A DNA stretch of 10,000 bases from Flavobacterium sp. (GTDB taxonomy: Bacteria; Bacteroidota; Bacteroidia; Flavobacteriales; Flavobacteriaceae), in NCBI RefSeq assembly GCF_020217025.1, contig NZ_JAIWOF010000154.1, positions 1 to 10,000 of the forward strand. Reading direction: 5' to 3'. The translations under genes were made by a program, and so were the position numbers. Under the pieces are notes generated by a model. The model was not told where the DNA came from. It ran no database searches and saw nothing but the letters and a program-made list of their open reading frames with translations. This document shows, piece after piece, positions 7,266-10,000 of the stretch (its first letter is position 1; every line of letters starts with the position of its first letter).

Positions 7266-7613
7266 CTATTTTTCTATTCTCTCATAATTGCAACAACCAT
7301 GGAGTTTATCATAGTCTTCATCTTTGGCTTTTGTAAATTCGGTATCATGACCTATAGCTGCAATTGCCTTTGCTACATCCTCTTTAGAACACTTCGTTTC
7401 ATCTATAATCAAATGAATATCACCATGATCAGCGTGCCACTCAGCGCTTTTTACGCCTTTTACTGAATAAGCTGCTTTTTCAATGCGTTTTTCGCACATT
7501 TCACAATTTCCAGCGACTTTAAACTCTACTTTTTTGTTTTTGCTTTTCTTTTCTTGCGCTACCATTGTGAAAGAAAAAATACATGCTAATACTAATAAAA
7601 CTATTCTTTTCAT
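7266..7613 (-). CDS. Exported heavy-metal-associated (HMA) domain protein
   Basis: The 115-residue protein has a signal peptide (residues 1-19, MVA|Q cleavage) and then a lysine-rich linker. A single HMA-type ferredoxin-like domain spans about 28-97. Its metal site is GNCEMCEKR (35-43, Cys37 and Cys40), a CxxC motif in place of the usual GMTCxxC. A further vicinal pair, Cys107-Cys108, lies in LHGCCNYE near the C-terminus, and Cys75 and several histidines are also present. Cys11 is too close to the N-terminus to be a convincing lipobox cysteine. HMA domains bind Cu(I) or other soft metals and pass them to partner proteins. Here the protein should work in the periplasm. The gene starts 11 bases after the TonB-receptor stop, so the two are co-transcribed and probably handle the same metal. 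Which metal is not shown by the sequence. Confidence 0.87.
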   Translation of the reverse strand: MKRIVLLVLACIFSFTMVAQEKKSKNKKVEFKVAGNCEMCEKRIEKAAYSVKGVKSAEWHADHGDIHLIIDETKCSKEDVAKAIAAIGHDTEFTKAKDEDYDKLHGCCNYERIEK

Positions 7614-7624
7614 TTTTCTATTAT

Positions 7625-9925
7625 TTAGTGATTATGAGCTTCCTCTTTAACTGGGGCTAACTCTTCTATTTCATGATTCTGTTTTTTATCTTTAATTTTA
7701 AAACGCAATCCAGCATAATACATGGCACCAAAAGTGGGTCCGTATATCATACTACTATCAAAATAAGTACCAAAAGGGTTTTCATTTTGAACAATTCCAT
7801 TCATTTGTTTGTAATTCCCCATGTTTTCTCCTCCCACATACACTTCAAAAGTACTTGAAAACGTTCTCGTAATTTGAGCATTCAATGTACCAAAAGCTTT
7901 TGCATATTCATCTAAACGATATTGTACTGGATTTGATTGTGTATATGGCAAACGTTGTTCCCCTAACCAATTATACGTTACATCAAATTTCCATTGTTGT
8001 CCTTTGTCTTTTATATGCGTTTCGTAAGCTAGATTACCAAAAACTCGATGTTTTGCTTGAAGCGCTCTTTGCATTTGACCTGTTACAAATTGCGTTTGTA
8101 CATCGTAATATTTGTAAGCCGTTTTAAAAGTCAAATGTGTCATTAAATCAACAGAAAATTCAGCTTGAAATGAATTCGCAAAACTATTCCCTTTTAAATT
8201 GTAAAATAAAACATCTTGTGGAGAAGCATCAATATCAACCACCGCTTGATTTTGAAAATCAGTACGATAATAATCTAAAATTACCTCAACATCTTTTCCT
8301 ACTAATTTGAATTTTTGGATAAAACTCAAACCATAATTCCATGCAATTTCTGGATTTAATCCGTACAATTTCCCATCCGTATTCAAAATTGAGAAATTTC
8401 TGTTGGATGCAAATAATTGTTGGTTTTCAGCAAAAATATTAGCCGCACGTTTTCCTCTTCCGGCTGAAGCTCTAATAACAGCTTCTTTCCATGGATTGTA
8501 TCGAATGTGTAATCTTGGCGTAACAAAAGTTCCTAAACGGTTGTGATTATCTACTCTTGCTCCAGCCACTAAGCTAAAATTATCGGAATTGTCATAAGTG
8601 TATTCAAAAAACGCTCCAACCGAATTATCAATTCTTGAAAAGTCGCGACTGAAATTCACCGCTACAAATTCGTTATAATCATCGTAAGAGAAATTTAAAC
8701 CCGTTGTGAATTTATTCTTTGTGTTATTGATAATCGAATTAAATAATAAATTCGAATAAAAACTTTTTTGATGAATGTCATACTGACTTAAACCAAAATA
8801 TGAATCTTGTTTGTGCGATTGAAAGGAATTTTGGAAGCCAAAACTTTGATATGGCATATCGGGAAAAACATAACCTGTTTTGTTTGAAATTTCAATTTTC
8901 TCGGTATTGATTTCGCTTCCCCAAGCGTTTGTAGTTAATCTATCTTTGTCGGGATTGAAACTCATTTCTCCTGCTTGTTTTTCATCGTTCATATAGCGAA
9001 CATTCAAAAAACTAACAATACCATTTTCAGAATCATTATACTGCCAACGGTTTAAAATATTGACTTGTTTTCCAATTGGACCATCTAAAAATCCGTCGTT
9101 GTTCATGTCATTTCTGTTTTGTCTGGTATTACCATGTAGAAACAAAGTAGAACTCAATTTATCAGAAAATTTATTATTGAAATGCGTATTGATTTCATAA
9201 CGACTATCTTGAGAACCATAAACATTCAAGAAAAATGGAATATCATTAACTGGTTTTAAAACTTCATAATTGATTTGGCCCGAAATACTTTCATAGCCAT
9301 TAATTACGCTTCCAGCTCCTTTGGTAATTTGAATACTTTCCACCCAAGTTCCTGGCACAAAAGACAATCCGTAAGCTTGCGAAGCACCACGAACCGAAGG
9401 AATATTTTCTTCCGCAATTAAAATATACGGACTCGTTAAACCCAACATCTTAATTTGACGATTTCCAGTTACCGCATCGGAAAAATTCACATCGATAGAT
9501 GGATTCGTGCTAAAACTTTCAGACAAGTTACAACAAGCTGCTTTAAGCAACTCTTTTTGTCCCATGACTTGAATGTTTTGAACTTTATATAAAGAATGTT
9601 CCGTTCCTTTTTTGGTTTTGGTAATCGTTACTTCTTTTAAAGTTTTTACTTCTTTCAAAATAACAGAGATGGTATTATTTACTACATCGATTTTTTGAGT
9701 TTCAAAACCAATATAACTTATTACTAAAGAAGAAGTTTCGGGAGATTTTTTTATAGTGAAATTCCCATTTTCATCTGTGGTGGTTCCAATTGCGGTATTG
9801 AACCAAAACACATTGGCACCTAATAAAGGTTGATTATTTTCGTCAGTTACTATTCCTTTTATGGTTTCTTGTGAATAAATAAATTGAGAAACAAAGAATA
9901 GCAAAAACGCTATATTTTTAAACAT
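7625..9925 (-). CDS. TonB-dependent outer-membrane receptor with carboxypeptidase-regulatory-like domain
   Basis: The 766-residue protein starts with a signal peptide (1-18, IYS|Q). A carboxypeptidase-regulatory-like beta domain follows at about 20-92 (IKGIVTDENNQPLLGANV ... GFETQKIDV), as is common in Bacteroidetes receptors. The plug domain spans roughly 110-225 and includes the segment GAGSVINGYESISGQINYE (204-222). A 22-strand-type barrel continues to about 744 (final strand YYAGLRFKI). A vicinal Cys131-Cys132 lies in LLKAACCNLSESF at the start of the plug. A 22-residue charged tail with three histidines, ending AHNH, extends past the last strand. Such receptors import chelated metals or other large substrates using TonB energy. 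No SusD partner is present, so glycan uptake is unlikely. Coupling to the HMA gene points to a soft metal such as copper, which is an inference. The ATG fits the signal peptide. Confidence 0.9.
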   Translation of the reverse strand: MFKNIAFLLFFVSQFIYSQETIKGIVTDENNQPLLGANVFWFNTAIGTTTDENGNFTIKKSPETSSLVISYIGFETQKIDVVNNTISVILKEVKTLKEVTITKTKKGTEHSLYKVQNIQVMGQKELLKAACCNLSESFSTNPSIDVNFSDAVTGNRQIKMLGLTSPYILIAEENIPSVRGASQAYGLSFVPGTWVESIQITKGAGSVINGYESISGQINYEVLKPVNDIPFFLNVYGSQDSRYEINTHFNNKFSDKLSSTLFLHGNTRQNRNDMNNDGFLDGPIGKQVNILNRWQYNDSENGIVSFLNVRYMNDEKQAGEMSFNPDKDRLTTNAWGSEINTEKIEISNKTGYVFPDMPYQSFGFQNSFQSHKQDSYFGLSQYDIHQKSFYSNLLFNSIINNTKNKFTTGLNFSYDDYNEFVAVNFSRDFSRIDNSVGAFFEYTYDNSDNFSLVAGARVDNHNRLGTFVTPRLHIRYNPWKEAVIRASAGRGKRAANIFAENQQLFASNRNFSILNTDGKLYGLNPEIAWNYGLSFIQKFKLVGKDVEVILDYYRTDFQNQAVVDIDASPQDVLFYNLKGNSFANSFQAEFSVDLMTHLTFKTAYKYYDVQTQFVTGQMQRALQAKHRVFGNLAYETHIKDKGQQWKFDVTYNWLGEQRLPYTQSNPVQYRLDEYAKAFGTLNAQITRTFSSTFEVYVGGENMGNYKQMNGIVQNENPFGTYFDSSMIYGPTFGAMYYAGLRFKIKDKKQNHEIEELAPVKEEAHNH

Positions 9926-10000
9926 AATAAAGTTATTTATTGTTATTAATTCTTTGATTTACAGAATAAAAAACAATAAACTTATGCGTAAAAAACCAAT
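9926..10000. other. Upstream region of the TonB-receptor gene
   Basis: This AT-rich 75-base stretch precedes the receptor start. I see no full TANNTTTG element, clear operator or RNA structure. Whether a promoter or another gene of the same operon lies just beyond the right edge cannot be told from this window. Confidence 0.5.

Noticed and set aside
7625..9925. SusC-type polysaccharide utilisation receptor
   Set aside because: The length (766 residues) is shorter than a typical SusC, no SusD-like lipoprotein gene is adjacent, and the partner is an HMA-domain protein.
9984..10000. Possible divergent plus-strand gene start (ATG CGT AAA AAA CCA) at the right edge
   Set aside because: Only five codons are visible and there is no promoter or conserved motif, so it cannot be supported.
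9926..10000. Promoter for the TonB-receptor gene
   Set aside because: Several T-rich runs and TTG triplets are present, but none pairs with a TANNTTTG element at a plausible distance.

Overview
The window is AT-rich and every gene lies on the minus strand. It looks like a member of the Flavobacteriaceae, close to Flavobacterium. The evidence is the low-GC codon use, signal peptides ending in A|Q or S|Q, start codons without Shine-Dalgarno sequences, a TonB-dependent receptor with an N-terminal carboxypeptidase-regulatory-like domain, and a promoter match to the Bacteroidetes -7 consensus TANNTTTG. No RNA genes, CRISPR arrays, insertion sequences or phage genes are visible.

Read in the direction of transcription (high to low coordinates), the first unit is 9925-7266. 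It encodes a TonB-dependent receptor followed 11 bases later by a small exported heavy-metal-associated (HMA) domain protein. Both carry vicinal cysteines. The pair looks like an envelope metal-handling module, plausibly for copper, although the metal is an inference. A strong bidirectional-type hairpin terminator (7231-7263) closes this unit.

The second unit starts at a promoter-like sequence near 7179-7204. It opens with an unrecognised 122-residue membrane-anchored or exported protein that probably starts at TTG. Next come dabA (DUF2309, carbonic-anhydrase-like subunit) and dabB (NuoL/antiporter-like membrane subunit), separated by only 3 bases. A SulP anion transporter with a STAS domain follows after 15 bases, and then a porin-like outer-membrane protein whose 3' end runs off the left edge. 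DabA keeps the four residues expected at the zinc site, with the family spacing. Together these genes look like a dissolved-inorganic-carbon acquisition cassette. DabAB would convert CO2 to bicarbonate vectorially at the cost of the ion gradient, SulP would import bicarbonate, and the porin may admit anions through the outer membrane. No RuBisCO or carboxysome gene is present in the window, so in a heterotrophic flavobacterium the bicarbonate most likely feeds anaplerotic and biosynthetic carboxylases.

The less explained parts are the small gene ahead of dabA, two inverted repeats with TCAC/GTGA half-sites (one near the presumed transcription start, one just ahead of dabA), a perfect 11-bp hairpin between sulP and the porin gene, and the paired cysteine motifs of the receptor and the HMA protein.
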